From: Collimonas sp. OK242 | GTDB lineage: Bacteria > Pseudomonadota > Gammaproteobacteria > Burkholderiales > Burkholderiaceae_D | Length of the DNA: 64,000 nucleotides | Assembly (NCBI RefSeq): GCF_900107095.1 | Contig: NZ_FNOR01000009.1 | Location: 1 to 64,000 of the forward strand | Direction of reading: 5' to 3' | Shown here: positions 26,106 through 38,156 of the stretch, piece after piece | Position numbering within the stretch: the stretch's first letter is position 1 | Layout of the letters: every line of letters starts with the position of its first letter | Program-made: the position numbers and the translations under genes | The notes under the pieces: model-generated | The model's database searches: none | What the model was told of the DNA's origin: nothing | What the model saw: the letters and a program-made list of their open reading frames with translations, nothing else

Positions 26106-27494
26106 CTAAGCCTTATCGGCTTTGCCCGCAGCGTTGGCCAACTTGCTCAACATCCGGTCCAGCAGCCACGGTTTGCGATCCTGGTCTTCCGCCAGTTCCT
26201 TGCGCCGGATCGCATCGCGCACTACCAGCGAACCTATATAACGCAGCGGCTCCGGCGGGAACCGGCCGCGCGGGCCGGCCGCCAGCGGGCTGCGGCTCCA
26301 TGCATTATCAAGGCCCAGCACCAGCGACGACAATAATTGCCCGCCCATGTAACTGGGGCCGACGCCATTGCCGGAATAACCGAAACCGTAAAATACATTC
26401 GGCATCTCGTTCAAGCGCCCGAAGAACGGGAAACCGCTTACCGAGCGGTCTGAAGCGCCGTTCCAGCTGGCGCTGATCGGCACGTCGGCCAGCGCCGGAA
26501 AAAATTCGTGCAGGCTGCGCTTGAGCTGCTGTTCATAGGGCGAGCGTTGATCGAACACCGGCAGGATGCGGCCGCGCCAGGCGAAGGTGTTGCCGCCCTT
26601 GCCCAGCATCAGGCGGCCGTCTTCGGTAGTGCGGTAATAGAAGACGAAAGTACGCGAATCCAATACCGATACGCCATCCGTCAGACCGATGCTGCGCAAT
26701 AGATCAGGACATTTTTCAGTGATCACCATATCGCTGGAGACCACCGCCAGGGTGCGCTCGAATTGCGGGAAGCGGCTGGCCATCCAGGCGTTGATGGCCA
26801 ACACCGTCTTGCCGACCTGCAGGCTGCCGGCCGGCGTTTGCAGCGTGACCGTGGCGCCGGGCGTAAACGACAGCATCGGCGTTCTTTCGTAGATCCGTAT
26901 CCCCATCTCCAGCGCCACACGGCGCAAGCCGCGCACCAGTTTTCCCGGATGCACAGTCGCCGCCATCGGCGAGAACACGCCGGCCAGATTGCGGGTCGAG
27001 CCGGAGCGACGTTGTACTTCAGTATCCGGCAGCGCATGGTAAGAGCTGATGCCTTGCCGCTGCAACTCTTCCAGCACCGGGTCCAGCACGCCCAGTTGCG
27101 CCTTGGCGGTGGCGGTATACAAAGTGCCGTCCTGACGGAATTCAGCGTCGATCTTGTGTTCGCGGCAAAAATTGCCGATGTGATCGACTACCGCTTCCGA
27201 GGCCTTGACCAGGCGTACGGCTTCGGCTTCGCCGAACAAACGGCGCAGGGTAAAGAATTTGGTGGCCCAGGTCAGCAGGCAGCCGCCGTTGCGGCCGCTG
27301 GCGCCGGCGCCGCACAGATCGCTTTCGATGATGGCAATGTCGAGCGCCGGGTTTTGCTGCTTGAGCTGGATCGCAGTCCACAAACCGGTAAAGCCGCCGC
27401 CGACAATGCCGACGTCTGCCTGTTGCTGACCCTGCAGCGCCGGGGCCAACTCACCGTCGGCGAATAGTGCATCTTCCAGCCAGAATGGGCGCAT
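26106..27494 (-). CDS. FAD-dependent aminophosphonate-type oxidoreductase
   Basis: The 462-residue protein belongs to the D-amino-acid-oxidase-like (DAO) superfamily. It has the FAD dinucleotide fold near residue 30 (VGIVGGGFTGLWTAIQLKQ) and the GASGRNGGCLL stretch. A C-terminal FAD contact follows (YGFGYSGNGVGPSYMGGQLL). It matches the putative aminophosphonate oxidoreductase group found in AEP degradation loci, and is the last gene of the phn operon here. Family work suggests action on AEP or N-methylated AEP, releasing the same aldehyde PhnY uses. The exact substrate is not fixed by the sequence. Confidence 0.82.
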   Translation of the reverse strand: MRPFWLEDALFADGELAPALQGQQQADVGIVGGGFTGLWTAIQLKQQNPALDIAIIESDLCGAGASGRNGGCLLTWATKFFTLRRLFGEAEAVRLVKASEAVVDHIGNFCREHKIDAEFRQDGTLYTATAKAQLGVLDPVLEELQRQGISSYHALPDTEVQRRSGSTRNLAGVFSPMAATVHPGKLVRGLRRVALEMGIRIYERTPMLSFTPGATVTLQTPAGSLQVGKTVLAINAWMASRFPQFERTLAVVSSDMVITEKCPDLLRSIGLTDGVSVLDSRTFVFYYRTTEDGRLMLGKGGNTFAWRGRILPVFDQRSPYEQQLKRSLHEFFPALADVPISASWNGASDRSVSGFPFFGRLNEMPNVFYGFGYSGNGVGPSYMGGQLLSSLVLGLDNAWSRSPLAAGPRGRFPPEPLRYIGSLVVRDAIRRKELAEDQDRKPWLLDRMLSKLANAAGKADKA

Positions 27495-27542
27495 GGGTTA
27501 TCAATCCTGGGTGAGCAATGATTAAAAGTAACTAAGCGGCAA

Positions 27543-28094
27543 CTAAGCAGTGGCCAAAGCGCAGGCAGACATCAATTTGGAGAAATGCCGCAAATCGGGA
27601 GTCGCCTTTCCTTCCACCTTGGCCTGGTCGTCCCACAGCCTCAGGCTGAGCGCATCGGCGGCATAAGGGCGGGCGATGAATTGCGCCGCATCGGCGGCGG
27701 AAAAAACGCCGCCCTGCAATTCCAGGCTACGCTTGGAATCCTCGGACAGGCGCTCCCGATAAGCGCTGTCCGTGGCGCACAAATAGCGCTTGGCGTCGAC
27801 GTGCAAACGAATCGGCTCCAGCACCGCCGGGCGGAACAAACCGCGCAGATACGGTATCGCGAAATATTGATGGGTGTCGTCGACGCCGCGCGCCGACGGC
27901 GTCTCGCCTTGCGGATTCAGCAGGTGCCCGAGATCGTGCAGCAAGGCGGCGCAAACCAGCTCCGGCTCAGCGCCGGCCTGCTCTGCCAGGGTGGCCGATT
28001 GCAGCGCGTGCTGCAACTGGTTGACCGGCTCGCCGCTGTACATCTGGTGACCGCCGCGTTCGAACAGTGCGCAAATTTGCGGGATGGTCAGCAT
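27543..28094 (-). CDS. Phosphonate-cluster HD-domain protein (PhnZ-like)
   Basis: The 183-residue protein has the HD-domain metal pattern of the PhnZ-type diiron oxygenases: Y19 and E22 in MYSGEPVNQLQHALQSATLA, H29, the HD pair H53-D54 in ALLHDLGHL, H57, H75, and H98 in LHVDAKRYL. In PhnZ the Tyr and Glu mark the oxygenase subgroup, which cleaves 1-hydroxy-AEP to glycine and phosphate. That pathway needs PhnY* to make the hydroxylated substrate, and no PhnY*-like gene is present here. Its place within a phnA/phnY operon makes its role open. The stop of phnY lies five bases upstream of its start. Confidence 0.8.
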   Translation of the reverse strand: MLTIPQICALFERGGHQMYSGEPVNQLQHALQSATLAEQAGAEPELVCAALLHDLGHLLNPQGETPSARGVDDTHQYFAIPYLRGLFRPAVLEPIRLHVDAKRYLCATDSAYRERLSEDSKRSLELQGGVFSAADAAQFIARPYAADALSLRLWDDQAKVEGKATPDLRHFSKLMSACALATA

Positions 28095-28098
28095 GGAT

Positions 28099-29559
28099 TC
28101 AGTTCCAGGGCAGAGAATAGGTTTTGGTATTGCAGAAGCTCTTCATCGCTTCCTGCACGCCTTCCTTGTAGCCCAGGCCGGAATCCTTGATGCCGCCGAA
28201 CGGCGTCAGTTCCAATCGATAGCCGGGGACTTCGCGGACATTGATGCTGCCGACTTCCAGTTCGCGCACGAAGCGGGTGATGTAGTCGAGCCGGTTGGTG
28301 CATACCGATGACGACAAGCCGTAAGGTGTCGAATTGGAGATGCGGATCGCTTCGGCAATATCGGTGCAGCGGATCACCGGCGATACCGGGCCGAAGGTTT
28401 CCTCGGCAACCAGTTGGCAATCGGCCGGCACATGATCCAGCACGGTGGGCGAATACAGCGCACCGTCGCGCACATTGCCGAACAGGAGTTTGGCGCCGCG
28501 TTGTTGCGCATCGTTGACCTTGGCTTCGAAGGCGCTGGCGGAACGGGCGTCGATCACGCTGCCCATGTCGTTATGCGGGTTCATTGGATCGCCGTATTTG
28601 ACGGCCTTGGTTTTGTTCACCAGCAGTTCAACGAACTCGTCGGCTACCGCTTGATGCACGATCATGCGCTTGATCGCCGTGCAGCGTTGGCCGGAATTCT
28701 TGTATGAACCGGAAACCGCCAGCGTCGCCGCTTCTTCCAGATCGGCGTCCTCCATCACGATAATCGGATCGTTGCCGCCCAGCTCCAGGACCTGGCGTTT
28801 GTACACTGCCTTGCCGGCAATGTATTTGCCGATCGGCACACCGCCGGTAAATGTCACCAGGTCGACATCGGGATTGGTCAGCATCTCGTCGGCGATTTCG
28901 GCGGGATCGCCGGTGACGACCGAGAACATTGCCGGCGGCAGGCCTGCCTGGTACAAGATGTCTGCCAGCAGCAAGGCTGACAAGGGCGTCTTTTCAGTCG
29001 GCTTCAGCACCATCCGGTTATTGGTGGCGATGGACGGCGCTACTTTGTGGGCGACCTGATTGAGCGGATGATTGAACGGCGTGATCGCCGAGATGGCGCC
29101 CAGCAACGGTTCTTTCAAAGTGTAGACCTTGCGCTGCTTGCCATGCGGCGTCAGGTCGCAGGAAAACACCTGGCCGTCGTCCACCAGCGCCTGGTTCGCG
29201 GCAAACACGAACACATCGCAGGCGCGGCCGACTTCATACAGGCTGTCTTTCTTGCACAGCCCGGCTTCCGCCGTGATCAGGTCGGAAATCGCATCGGTAT
29301 TGGCGCGCAATATTTCCGCCGCCCGCAGCATGATCTGGGAGCGTTCGAAACGCGTCAGCGCCGACTTGAACTGACGCGCGATACGAAAGGCTAGGCGGAT
29401 ATCTTCGACTGTCGCTTTCGGCACCGAACCGACCAGTACGCCATTGTATGGATTACGAATCTCTATGCGGCGCGGGTTGCCAACCGGTTTTCCGGCGATC
29501 CGCATGTTTTGATGTAAAGGTTCGCCTTGCTTGAGCTTGCTCAGTTCGGTCAGCATCAT
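28099..29559 (-). CDS. phnY: Phosphonoacetaldehyde dehydrogenase
   Basis: PhnY is an NAD-dependent aldehyde dehydrogenase that oxidises phosphonoacetaldehyde to phosphonoacetate. The 486-residue product has the ALDH core: ITPFNHPLNQVAHKVAPSIA, the catalytic Glu in LELGGNDPIIVME, the catalytic Cys in NSGQRCTAIKR, and the C-terminal SINVREVPGYRLELTPFGGI. The GYRLELTPFGG stretch is characteristic of this subfamily. GAGGAC lies just before the two start ATGs (29559 and 29556). It acts between the PhnW product and PhnA. It is adjacent to phnA on the same strand. Confidence 0.9.
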   Translation of the reverse strand: MMLTELSKLKQGEPLHQNMRIAGKPVGNPRRIEIRNPYNGVLVGSVPKATVEDIRLAFRIARQFKSALTRFERSQIMLRAAEILRANTDAISDLITAEAGLCKKDSLYEVGRACDVFVFAANQALVDDGQVFSCDLTPHGKQRKVYTLKEPLLGAISAITPFNHPLNQVAHKVAPSIATNNRMVLKPTEKTPLSALLLADILYQAGLPPAMFSVVTGDPAEIADEMLTNPDVDLVTFTGGVPIGKYIAGKAVYKRQVLELGGNDPIIVMEDADLEEAATLAVSGSYKNSGQRCTAIKRMIVHQAVADEFVELLVNKTKAVKYGDPMNPHNDMGSVIDARSASAFEAKVNDAQQRGAKLLFGNVRDGALYSPTVLDHVPADCQLVAEETFGPVSPVIRCTDIAEAIRISNSTPYGLSSSVCTNRLDYITRFVRELEVGSINVREVPGYRLELTPFGGIKDSGLGYKEGVQEAMKSFCNTKTYSLPWN

Positions 29560-29594
29560 GTCCTCGGATCTGCTTGTCAGAGAGTGGAGAAAAT

Positions 29595-31608
<2,014 letters not shown>

Positions 31609-31637
31609 GGCAATTTTTTTTCGAGTCGGTGATTGCA

Positions 31638-31666
31638 CTTTAATTTAACAACGTGTAGATTGTCAA
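31638..31666 (-). promoter_or_regulatory. Candidate promoter for the phnR-phnA-phnY operon
   Basis: On the minus strand a perfect TTGACA (31661-31666) is 17 bases from TTAAAG (31638-31643), placing a start just before phnR. The region between phnR and phnW is AT-rich, and TTGTCAACAA-type sequence near the -35 could be part of an operator. Confidence 0.45.
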
Positions 31667-31821
31667 CAAAATACATAAAACATGATGCAATTACAAGCAG
31701 ACCCCTGCAACAGATAGACCGCGCGCCTGCTGTTGAAGAATGCGCAAAGCTGGCGCCAGATCTGCTCACCCGGCATCTTTTTATAGTTGACCAATACCTG
31801 CACCAAACCAAAGGAAATAGC

Positions 31822-32949
31822 ATGAGCCTGCAAAGCCGCGACCCGATTCTTCTGACGCCAGGACCGCTGACCACATCGCTCGCTACCAAGAGCGCCATGC
31901 TGCAGGATTGGGGTTCATGGGATGCATCATTCAATGCCATCACCGGCAAGCTGCGCCAGCAACTGCTGGACATCGCCAATGCCCATGAGACGCATGTGTG
32001 CGTGCCGATGCAGGGCAGCGGCACGTTTTCGATAGAAGCGGCGATCAACACGCTGCTGCCGCGCAACGGCCACATGCTGGTGCTGATCAACGGCGCCTAC
32101 GGCAAGCGCATGGCAAAAATCGTCGAGATGATGGGACGCCAGGTAACGGTATTCGAAACCGCCGAGGACGTGCCGACCACCGCTGCCGACGTCGAGCGCG
32201 TGCTGAGCAACGACCGCAGCATCACGCATGTCGGCGTGATCCATTGCGAAACCAGCACCGGCATCTTGAATCCCTTGCAGGAAATCGCCGCGGTGGTGGC
32301 ACGGCACAAGAAGAGCCTGATCATCGACGCCATGAGTTCCTTTGGCGCGCTGGAAATCGACGCGGCGAAGATCAGTTTCGATGCGCTGATCGCGGCCAGC
32401 GGCAAATGCATAGAAGGGCCGCCAGGCATGGGTTTTGTGATTGCGCGCAAGAACGTATTGGAAAAATGCGCAGGCAACTCCAGGTCCTTGTCGCTAGATT
32501 TGCACGACCAGTGGGCCTACATGGAAAAGACCACGCAATGGCGCTTCACGCCGCCGACGCATATCGTGGTTGCCTTCCATCAGGCCTTGAACCAGTTTTT
32601 TGCGGAAGGCGGCCAGCCGGCAAGATTGGCGCGCTACACCAAAAACTACGACACCTTGATGGCGGGCATGCGCGAGTTGGGATTGATCCCGTTTTTACCG
32701 GCAAAAATCCAGGCGCCCATCATCGTCACCATGCACGCACCGCACAGCGCCAATTATGAGTTCAAGAATTTTTACAACCGGGTGCGCGCCAAAGGTTTCA
32801 TTCTCTATCCGGGCAAGCTGACCCAGGTTGAGACTTTCCGCGTGGGTTGCATCGGTGCGATTGGCGCGGAAGAAATGCGGCAGGCAGTGCATGCGATAGG
32901 CGATGCGCTAAGCGAGATGGGAAAGGCAAGAAACGCAAGCTACTCTTAA
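31822..32949 (+). CDS. phnW: 2-aminoethylphosphonate:pyruvate transaminase
   Basis: PhnW moves the amino group of AEP to pyruvate, giving phosphonoacetaldehyde and alanine. The 375-residue product begins [10 protein letters not shown] and has the PLP-binding Asp ([13 protein letters not shown]169) and Lys ([13 protein letters not shown]195). I chose ATG 31822 because AAAGGAAA lies seven bases upstream; the longer frame to 31633 overlaps the phnR promoter. It is the only phn gene on the plus strand and divergent from the rest. It starts the pathway completed by PhnY and PhnA. Confidence 0.95.
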   Translation: MSLQSRDPILLTPGPLTTSLATKSAMLQDWGSWDASFNAITGKLRQQLLDIANAHETHVCVPMQGSGTFSIEAAINTLLPRNGHMLVLINGAYGKRMAKIVEMMGRQVTVFETAEDVPTTAADVERVLSNDRSITHVGVIHCETSTGILNPLQEIAAVVARHKKSLIIDAMSSFGALEIDAAKISFDALIAASGKCIEGPPGMGFVIARKNVLEKCAGNSRSLSLDLHDQWAYMEKTTQWRFTPPTHIVVAFHQALNQFFAEGGQPARLARYTKNYDTLMAGMRELGLIPFLPAKIQAPIIVTMHAPHSANYEFKNFYNRVRAKGFILYPGKLTQVETFRVGCIGAIGAEEMRQAVHAIGDALSEMGKARNASYS

Positions 32950-32972
32950 AGAGATAGTTTAAAGAAAGAAAA

Positions 32973-33004
32973 CGGGCCGGATTTTGTAAAGACGGAATCC
33001 GGCC
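32973..33004 (-). terminator. Terminator after the DUF971 gene
   Basis: GGCCGGATT (32975-32983) pairs with AATCCGGCC (32996-33004). On the minus strand it is followed by CGTTTTCTTTCTTT. It closes the dehydrogenase-HIT-DUF971 operon before the phosphonate cluster and faces the phnW stop. Confidence 0.7.
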
Positions 33005-33020
33005 TGGTCACGCAAGATCG

Positions 33021-33452
33021 TTAGGCACAACCGTGGCCGCCTGCGGCCTTGCTTGTCATCGGCAAATCCCGCCCGCTTTCTCGCGTATGGCCTGCGGCTT
33101 CCAGGCGCTGCAGGTAATCTTCCCACATCGCCTCTTGATCTCGCCCCAGCTTATACAGATAGGCCCAGGTATAAATGCCGCTGACATGTCCGTCCGAAAA
33201 AGTCGGCTTGACGGCATAGTTGCCAACCGGTTCAAGCGCAGCCATTTCAACCTTGCGCTTACCTGTTTGCAGTACCTCTTGCCCTGGACCGTGGCCGCTT
33301 ACTTCGGCCGACGGCGAATAGACGCGCATCAATTCAAACGGCAGCGAAAACACCGCGCCGTCATCGAAGGCGACTTCCAGCTGGCACGATTGCTTGTGCA
33401 CTGTGAATGACACCGGCATGGGCGCAGGTGCTGATTGTTTGGAGCCGGTCAT
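33021..33452 (-). CDS. DUF971 domain protein
   Basis: The 143-residue protein carries a DUF971 (gamma-butyrobetaine hydroxylase N-terminal-like) domain at about residues 20-110: the LEVAFDDGAVFSLPFELMRV start and VGNYAVKPTFSDGHVSGIYT with WAYLYKLG. DUF971 proteins have been linked to iron-sulfur cluster carriers in some settings, but I cannot assign a role here. The C-terminus ends in GGHGCA. It is last of three same-strand genes (dehydrogenase, HIT protein, DUF971). In related genomes I would expect ubiE next, not the phn cluster. Confidence 0.85.
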   Translation of the reverse strand: MTGSKQSAPAPMPVSFTVHKQSCQLEVAFDDGAVFSLPFELMRVYSPSAEVSGHGPGQEVLQTGKRKVEMAALEPVGNYAVKPTFSDGHVSGIYTWAYLYKLGRDQEAMWEDYLQRLEAAGHTRESGRDLPMTSKAAGGHGCA

Positions 33453-33482
33453 AGGGATGGTCTGGATAAGCTTGAAATAAGA

Positions 33483-33911
33483 TTAAAACTGCTCGGATAT
33501 CGCCGCGCGCAACGCGCCCAGCAATGCCTGCCGCTGCGCAAGGCTGGCCGGCAGCGGTTGCCGCTGGGCTTGCGCCCACACCGGGCTGGGGAAATGGGCG
33601 TCGTCCAGATAACGTGGAATCACATGCCAGTGCAGATGCGGCGTCATGTTGCCAAGGCAAGCCAGGTTGATTTTTTCTGGCAGCATGATGTTGCGCACGG
33701 CGGTTTCCACGATCCATACGGCATCCATGAATAGCGCGCGATCGGCCGTCGACAAATCCGTCATTTCCTTGACGTGGCGGTGCCAGATGACGCGGCAGAA
33801 GCCCGGATACATGGCATCATCGACCAGCACCACGCGGAATTTTTCGGCGCGGTGGAGAATTTCCCCACCGTCGCCGCTGCACAATTCGCAATCAACCGAA
33901 TGCGTTGTCAT
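33483..33911 (-). CDS. HIT-family nucleotide-binding protein
   Basis: The 142-residue protein has the histidine-triad motif near the middle (HLHWHVIPRYLDD). The second His-rich contact is replaced by CLGNMTPHLHWH, typical of one bacterial HIT subgroup. An N-terminal CELCSGDGG could bind metal. HIT proteins hydrolyse or transfer nucleotide phosphates; the substrate here is unknown. Its start lies 3 bases from the stop of the large dehydrogenase gene, so the two are very likely cotranslated. Confidence 0.88.
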   Translation of the reverse strand: MTTHSVDCELCSGDGGEILHRAEKFRVVLVDDAMYPGFCRVIWHRHVKEMTDLSTADRALFMDAVWIVETAVRNIMLPEKINLACLGNMTPHLHWHVIPRYLDDAHFPSPVWAQAQRQPLPASLAQRQALLGALRAAISEQF

Positions 33912-33913
33912 GG

Positions 33914-36900
33914 CTACACCAGGATCCTTTCGATGCCGCCGTTGTTGGCGCGTGCAACATAATCCGGCAGCCAGTTCTCGCCCAGCAGGTGACGCGCCAT
34001 TTCAACCACGATGTAATCGGCGGTCGTGCCGGAATCATCGTTGTAGCGCGACAAACCCTGCAAGCAAGACGGGCAGGAAGTGAGGATCTTGACGTCGCCG
34101 CCAAAACCGTCGGCGCGCAGCTTATCCGCGCCCTTGTTCATCTCTTCTTCCTTGCGGAAACGGACCTGGGTCGCGACATCCGGACGGCTCACGCCGAAGG
34201 TGCCGGACTCGCCGCAGCAACGCTCGTTCTTCTCGATCTTGGCGCCGTCGTCAGTGGTGATCAAGGCATTCACCGTCTTCATCGGATCCTGCAATTTCAT
34301 CGGGCTGTGGCAAGGATCGTGGTACATGTAACGGGTACCGCTGACGCCTTCCAGCTTGAGATTTTTCTCCAGCAGGTATTCGTGGATATCGATAATCCGG
34401 CAGCCGGGGAAGATCTTGTCGAACTGATAGCCCTGCAACTGATCGTAGCAAGTACCGCAAGATACGATGACGGTCTTGATGTCGAGATAGTTCAGGGTAT
34501 TCGCCATGCGATGGAACAGCACGCGATTGTCGGTGATGATCTTTTCCGCCTTGTCGTAATCGCCGGAGCCGCGTTGCGGGTAACCGCAGCACAGATAACC
34601 CGGCGGCAGCACGGTTTGCACGCCGACCTCCCACAACATGGCCTGGGTCGCCAATCCTACTTGCGAGAACAGGCGCTCGGAACCGCAGCCGGGGAAATAA
34701 AACACCGCTTCGGTATCGGCCGTGGTGCTCTTCGGATCGCGGATGATCGGCACGATCTTGTCGTCTTCGATATCCAGCAAGGCGCGCGCCGTCTTCTTCG
34801 GCAGATTGCCCGGCATCTTCTTGTTGATGAAGTGGATTACCTGTTCTTTGATCGGCGCCTTGCCGACCGTGGCCGGCGGTTTCTTGGTCTGCTTCTTGGC
34901 GAATTTCTTCAGTATGTCGTTGCCGAGGCGCTGCGCCTTGAAACCCCAGTCAGTCATGACTTTGCGTGTCATGTTGATAGTGGCCGGATCGGTTGCATTC
35001 AGGAAGAACATGGCGGCCGTGGTGCCTGGATTGAACGATTTCTTGTTCATCTTGCGCAGCAGGTTGCGCATGTTCATCGAGACGTCGCCGAAATCGATGT
35101 CGACCGGGCATGGCGTCAGGCATTTATGGCAGACGGTGCAATGGTCGGCCACATCTTCAAACTCTTCCCAATGCTTGATCGAGATGCCGCGCCGCGTTTG
35201 CTCTTCATACAGAAAGGCTTCCACCAGCAGCGAAGTCGCCAGGATCTTGTTGCGCGGCGAATACAGCAGATTGGCGCGCGGCACGTGGGTGGCGCACACC
35301 GGCTTGCATTTGCCGCAGCGCAGGCAATCCTTGACGCTGTTGGCGATGGCGCCGATATCGCTTTGCTGCATGATCAGCGATTCGTGCCCCATCAGGCCGA
35401 ACGACGGCGTATAGGCATTGCTCAGGTCAGCCTCGAAACCAGGCAGGTTCAGCAGCTTGCCCTTGTTGAAGCGGCCTTCCGGATCGACCCGCAGTTTGTA
35501 GCTGCGGAAATCCTTGATCTCGTCTTCCGTCAGGAATTCCAGCTTGGTGATGCCGATCCCGTGTTCGCCCGAAATCACGCCATCCAGCGAACGCGCCAGC
35601 GTCATGATGCGGGCTACGGCGGCATGCGCATCCTGCAGCATTTCATAGTGATCGGAGTTGACCGGCAAGTTGGTGTGCACGTTGCCGTCGCCGGCGTGCA
35701 TGTGCAAGGCAACGAATACGCGGCCGCGCAAGACCTGCTTGTGAATCTCGTTGAACTCGTCGAGAATCAGCTTGAACGAAGCGCCGTTGAAAATCTGCCG
35801 CAGCAAAGCGCGTACTTCCTGTTTCCAGGAGACCCGCACAGTACGGTCCTGCACCACGTCGAATACGGTGGCGGCAGGCTGTTGCAGCAGGCGCTCGTCA
35901 AATGTCGCGCTGAGTTTTTCCAGCCCCAGTGCGGCCAGCTGTTCTTTCGCATCCTTGAGCGGCGTATCCAGATGCGCCAGCAGATAAGTCCAGCGCGCCT
36001 GCACCTCGGCTAACAGTTGCTCAGCCTGGTGCACGCGGTCTTCCAGGATTTCCGCCGCAGGAATGTCGTCGCCGTCAACATCGTCGCCCTTGCCCAAAGG
36101 CAGATTTCCCTTGAGCAGGAAATCGCGCAATCCGCCCAGCAATTGCAGCTTGTTCTTGACCGACAATTCAATGTTGATGCGTTCGATACCGTCGGTGTAC
36201 TCGCCCATGCGATTGAGCGGAATCACCACGTCTTCATTGATCTTGAAGGCGTTGGTATGCTTGGCGATGGCAGCCGTGCGGGCGCGGTCCAGCCAGAATT
36301 TCTTGCGCGCCTCCGGGCTGACCGCGACAAAACCTTCACCGACCCGGTTGTTAGCCATGCGCACCACTTCCGATGCCGCCTGCGCTACTGCGTTTTCGTC
36401 GTCGCCGACGATATCGCCGAACAAGGCCATCTTCGGCAGCACGCCGCGCTTCGACTTGGTGGTGTAGCCGACCGCGCGCAGATAACGCTCGTCCAGATGC
36501 TCCAGGCCGGCCAGGATCGCCCCGCCCTTTCTGGTTTCGGCGTCGAGAAAGTCTTTGATCTCGACGATCGATGGAATCGCATCGCGCGCCTGGCCGAAAA
36601 ATTCCAGGCAGACGGTGCGCGTGTGCTTCGGCATCTTGTGCAGAATCCAGCGCCCGGATGTAATTAAACCGTCGCAGCCTTCTTTTTGAATCCCTGGCAA
36701 ACCGGCCAGGAATTTATCGGTCACGTCTTTGCCCAGGCCTTCCTTGCGGAATACGCGGCCGGCGATTTCCAGGATTTCCGTCTTGAACGGCGTTTCGCTT
36801 GGACGGCCTTTTTCAGCCGGGTGGCGCCATTCGAGCTGGAAGCGCGCCAACGGCGTGTCGTGGATCTTGCCGAGGTTGTGGTCGAGACGGGTTACATCCA

Positions 36901-37939
36901 GCCAGTCGCCGTTCGGATCGACCATGCGCCAGCTGGCCAGGTTGTCGAGCGCAGTGCCCCACAACACGGCTTTCTTGCCGCCTGCATTCATCGCGATATT
37001 GCCGCCGACGCAGGACGCTTCGGCCGAAGTCGGATCGACCGCAAATACGAAACCGGCTTTTTCTGCAGCGTCGGAAACCCGTTTGGTAACCACGCCGGCG
37101 CCAGAATAGATCGTGGCGTATTCTTTATCCAGACCCGGCAGCACAGCCATTTCGACTGCACCCAGTTGCTCCAGCTTTTCCGTGTTGATGACAGCCGACA
37201 AAGGCGTCAGCGGAATCGCGCCGCCGGTGTAGCCGGTGCCGCCGCCGCGCGGGATGATGGTCAGGCCAAGTTCGATGCAGCCCTTGACCAGGCCGGCCAT
37301 TTCATCTTCGCTATCGGGCGTCAGCACCACGAATGGATATTCGACGCGCCAGTCGGTGGCGTCGGTCACATGCGATACGCGCGACAGACCGTCGAACTTG
37401 ATGTTGTCCTTGGCGGTATAGCGGCCCAGGATTTTATTGGTGCGCTTGCGCAAATCGTAGGTCTGGCGGAATTCGTCAGAGAAGGCGGCAATCGCCTTGC
37501 GCGCGGCAGCCAGCAGCGCTTCGACATTCTCGCTGCGCCGTTTCGCTTCTTCATCGCTGGCGCTATCGCGCGCCGCGCCACTCTCCTCTTGGTCGGTGAC
37601 GATACGGCGCTTGTCGACTTCGCTGAGACGATGATGCAACGCGTCAATCAAGGCCTGGCGGCGCTTCGGATTGTCCAGCATGTCATCTTGCAAATACGGA
37701 TTGCGCCGCACCACCCAGATGTCGCCCAGGACTTCATACAGCATTCTGGCGGAACGGCCGGTCTGACGCTTGCTGCGCAGTTCGTCGAGCAGACGCCAGG
37801 ATGCCTCGCCCAGTAGCCGGATCACAATTTCGCGATCTGAAAACGAGGTGTAGTTATAGGGAATTTCGCGCAAACGCGTAGGAGTGGCGCCGTGTGGCGC
37901 GTCTGACAATAATGCCTGGATTTTTACTGGGGCGTTCAT
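33914..37939 (-). CDS. Large FAD/iron-sulfur dehydrogenase (GlcD-GlcF-like fusion)
   Basis: This 1341-residue protein fuses a flavin dehydrogenase with an iron-sulfur reductase. An N-terminal domain of the DUF3683 type covers about 1-180. It is followed by a VAO-type FAD-binding domain ([15 protein letters not shown] near residue 230) and its long cap domain. Two ferredoxin motifs appear near 870 ([11 protein letters not shown]) and 935 ([11 protein letters not shown]). Two CCG domains are near 1118 (CCGYPQRGS) and 1240 (CCGESGTFG). This plan fits an oxidase of a 2-hydroxyacid such as lactate or glycolate feeding electrons to the quinone pool. The exact substrate is not visible. Confidence 0.88.
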   Translation of the reverse strand: MNAPVKIQALLSDAPHGATPTRLREIPYNYTSFSDREIVIRLLGEASWRLLDELRSKRQTGRSARMLYEVLGDIWVVRRNPYLQDDMLDNPKRRQALIDALHHRLSEVDKRRIVTDQEESGAARDSASDEEAKRRSENVEALLAAARKAIAAFSDEFRQTYDLRKRTNKILGRYTAKDNIKFDGLSRVSHVTDATDWRVEYPFVVLTPDSEDEMAGLVKGCIELGLTIIPRGGGTGYTGGAIPLTPLSAVINTEKLEQLGAVEMAVLPGLDKEYATIYSGAGVVTKRVSDAAEKAGFVFAVDPTSAEASCVGGNIAMNAGGKKAVLWGTALDNLASWRMVDPNGDWLDVTRLDHNLGKIHDTPLARFQLEWRHPAEKGRPSETPFKTEILEIAGRVFRKEGLGKDVTDKFLAGLPGIQKEGCDGLITSGRWILHKMPKHTRTVCLEFFGQARDAIPSIVEIKDFLDAETRKGGAILAGLEHLDERYLRAVGYTTKSKRGVLPKMALFGDIVGDDENAVAQAASEVVRMANNRVGEGFVAVSPEARKKFWLDRARTAAIAKHTNAFKINEDVVIPLNRMGEYTDGIERINIELSVKNKLQLLGGLRDFLLKGNLPLGKGDDVDGDDIPAAEILEDRVHQAEQLLAEVQARWTYLLAHLDTPLKDAKEQLAALGLEKLSATFDERLLQQPAATVFDVVQDRTVRVSWKQEVRALLRQIFNGASFKLILDEFNEIHKQVLRGRVFVALHMHAGDGNVHTNLPVNSDHYEMLQDAHAAVARIMTLARSLDGVISGEHGIGITKLEFLTEDEIKDFRSYKLRVDPEGRFNKGKLLNLPGFEADLSNAYTPSFGLMGHESLIMQQSDIGAIANSVKDCLRCGKCKPVCATHVPRANLLYSPRNKILATSLLVEAFLYEEQTRRGISIKHWEEFEDVADHCTVCHKCLTPCPVDIDFGDVSMNMRNLLRKMNKKSFNPGTTAAMFFLNATDPATINMTRKVMTDWGFKAQRLGNDILKKFAKKQTKKPPATVGKAPIKEQVIHFINKKMPGNLPKKTARALLDIEDDKIVPIIRDPKSTTADTEAVFYFPGCGSERLFSQVGLATQAMLWEVGVQTVLPPGYLCCGYPQRGSGDYDKAEKIITDNRVLFHRMANTLNYLDIKTVIVSCGTCYDQLQGYQFDKIFPGCRIIDIHEYLLEKNLKLEGVSGTRYMYHDPCHSPMKLQDPMKTVNALITTDDGAKIEKNERCCGESGTFGVSRPDVATQVRFRKEEEMNKGADKLRADGFGGDVKILTSCPSCLQGLSRYNDDSGTTADYIVVEMARHLLGENWLPDYVARANNGGIERILV

Positions 37940-38156
37940 TGGTCTAGGAAAGTTGACTGCTTTGACTACTGCTGCTGGACCAGTATTTTAGCTTATCGCG
38001 CTACTTCGCGACGGCGACATGCCGATTTGTGCAGTGCAAGAGACTGATCATGCCTGGATAGGCAAATCCAATGAAATCAATAAAAACAATCAATTTTTAA
38101 TTATTAATAGTTTTTATCTAAAATACTTCCCTACCCATTTGTTTCAGGAGCTCTCA
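37940..38156. other. Divergent intergenic region
   Basis: About 220 bases separate the large dehydrogenase from a small plus-strand ORF. A minus-strand TAAAAT (37985-37990) and a plus-strand TAAAAT (38120-38125) in strongly AT-rich sequence could be -10 boxes for the two directions. No good -35 boxes accompany them. Confidence 0.3.

Noticed and set aside
33905-36013. 702-codon plus-strand open frame across the dehydrogenase gene
   Set aside because: It is a shadow of the GC-rich minus-strand gene, which carries clear FAD and Fe-S motifs.
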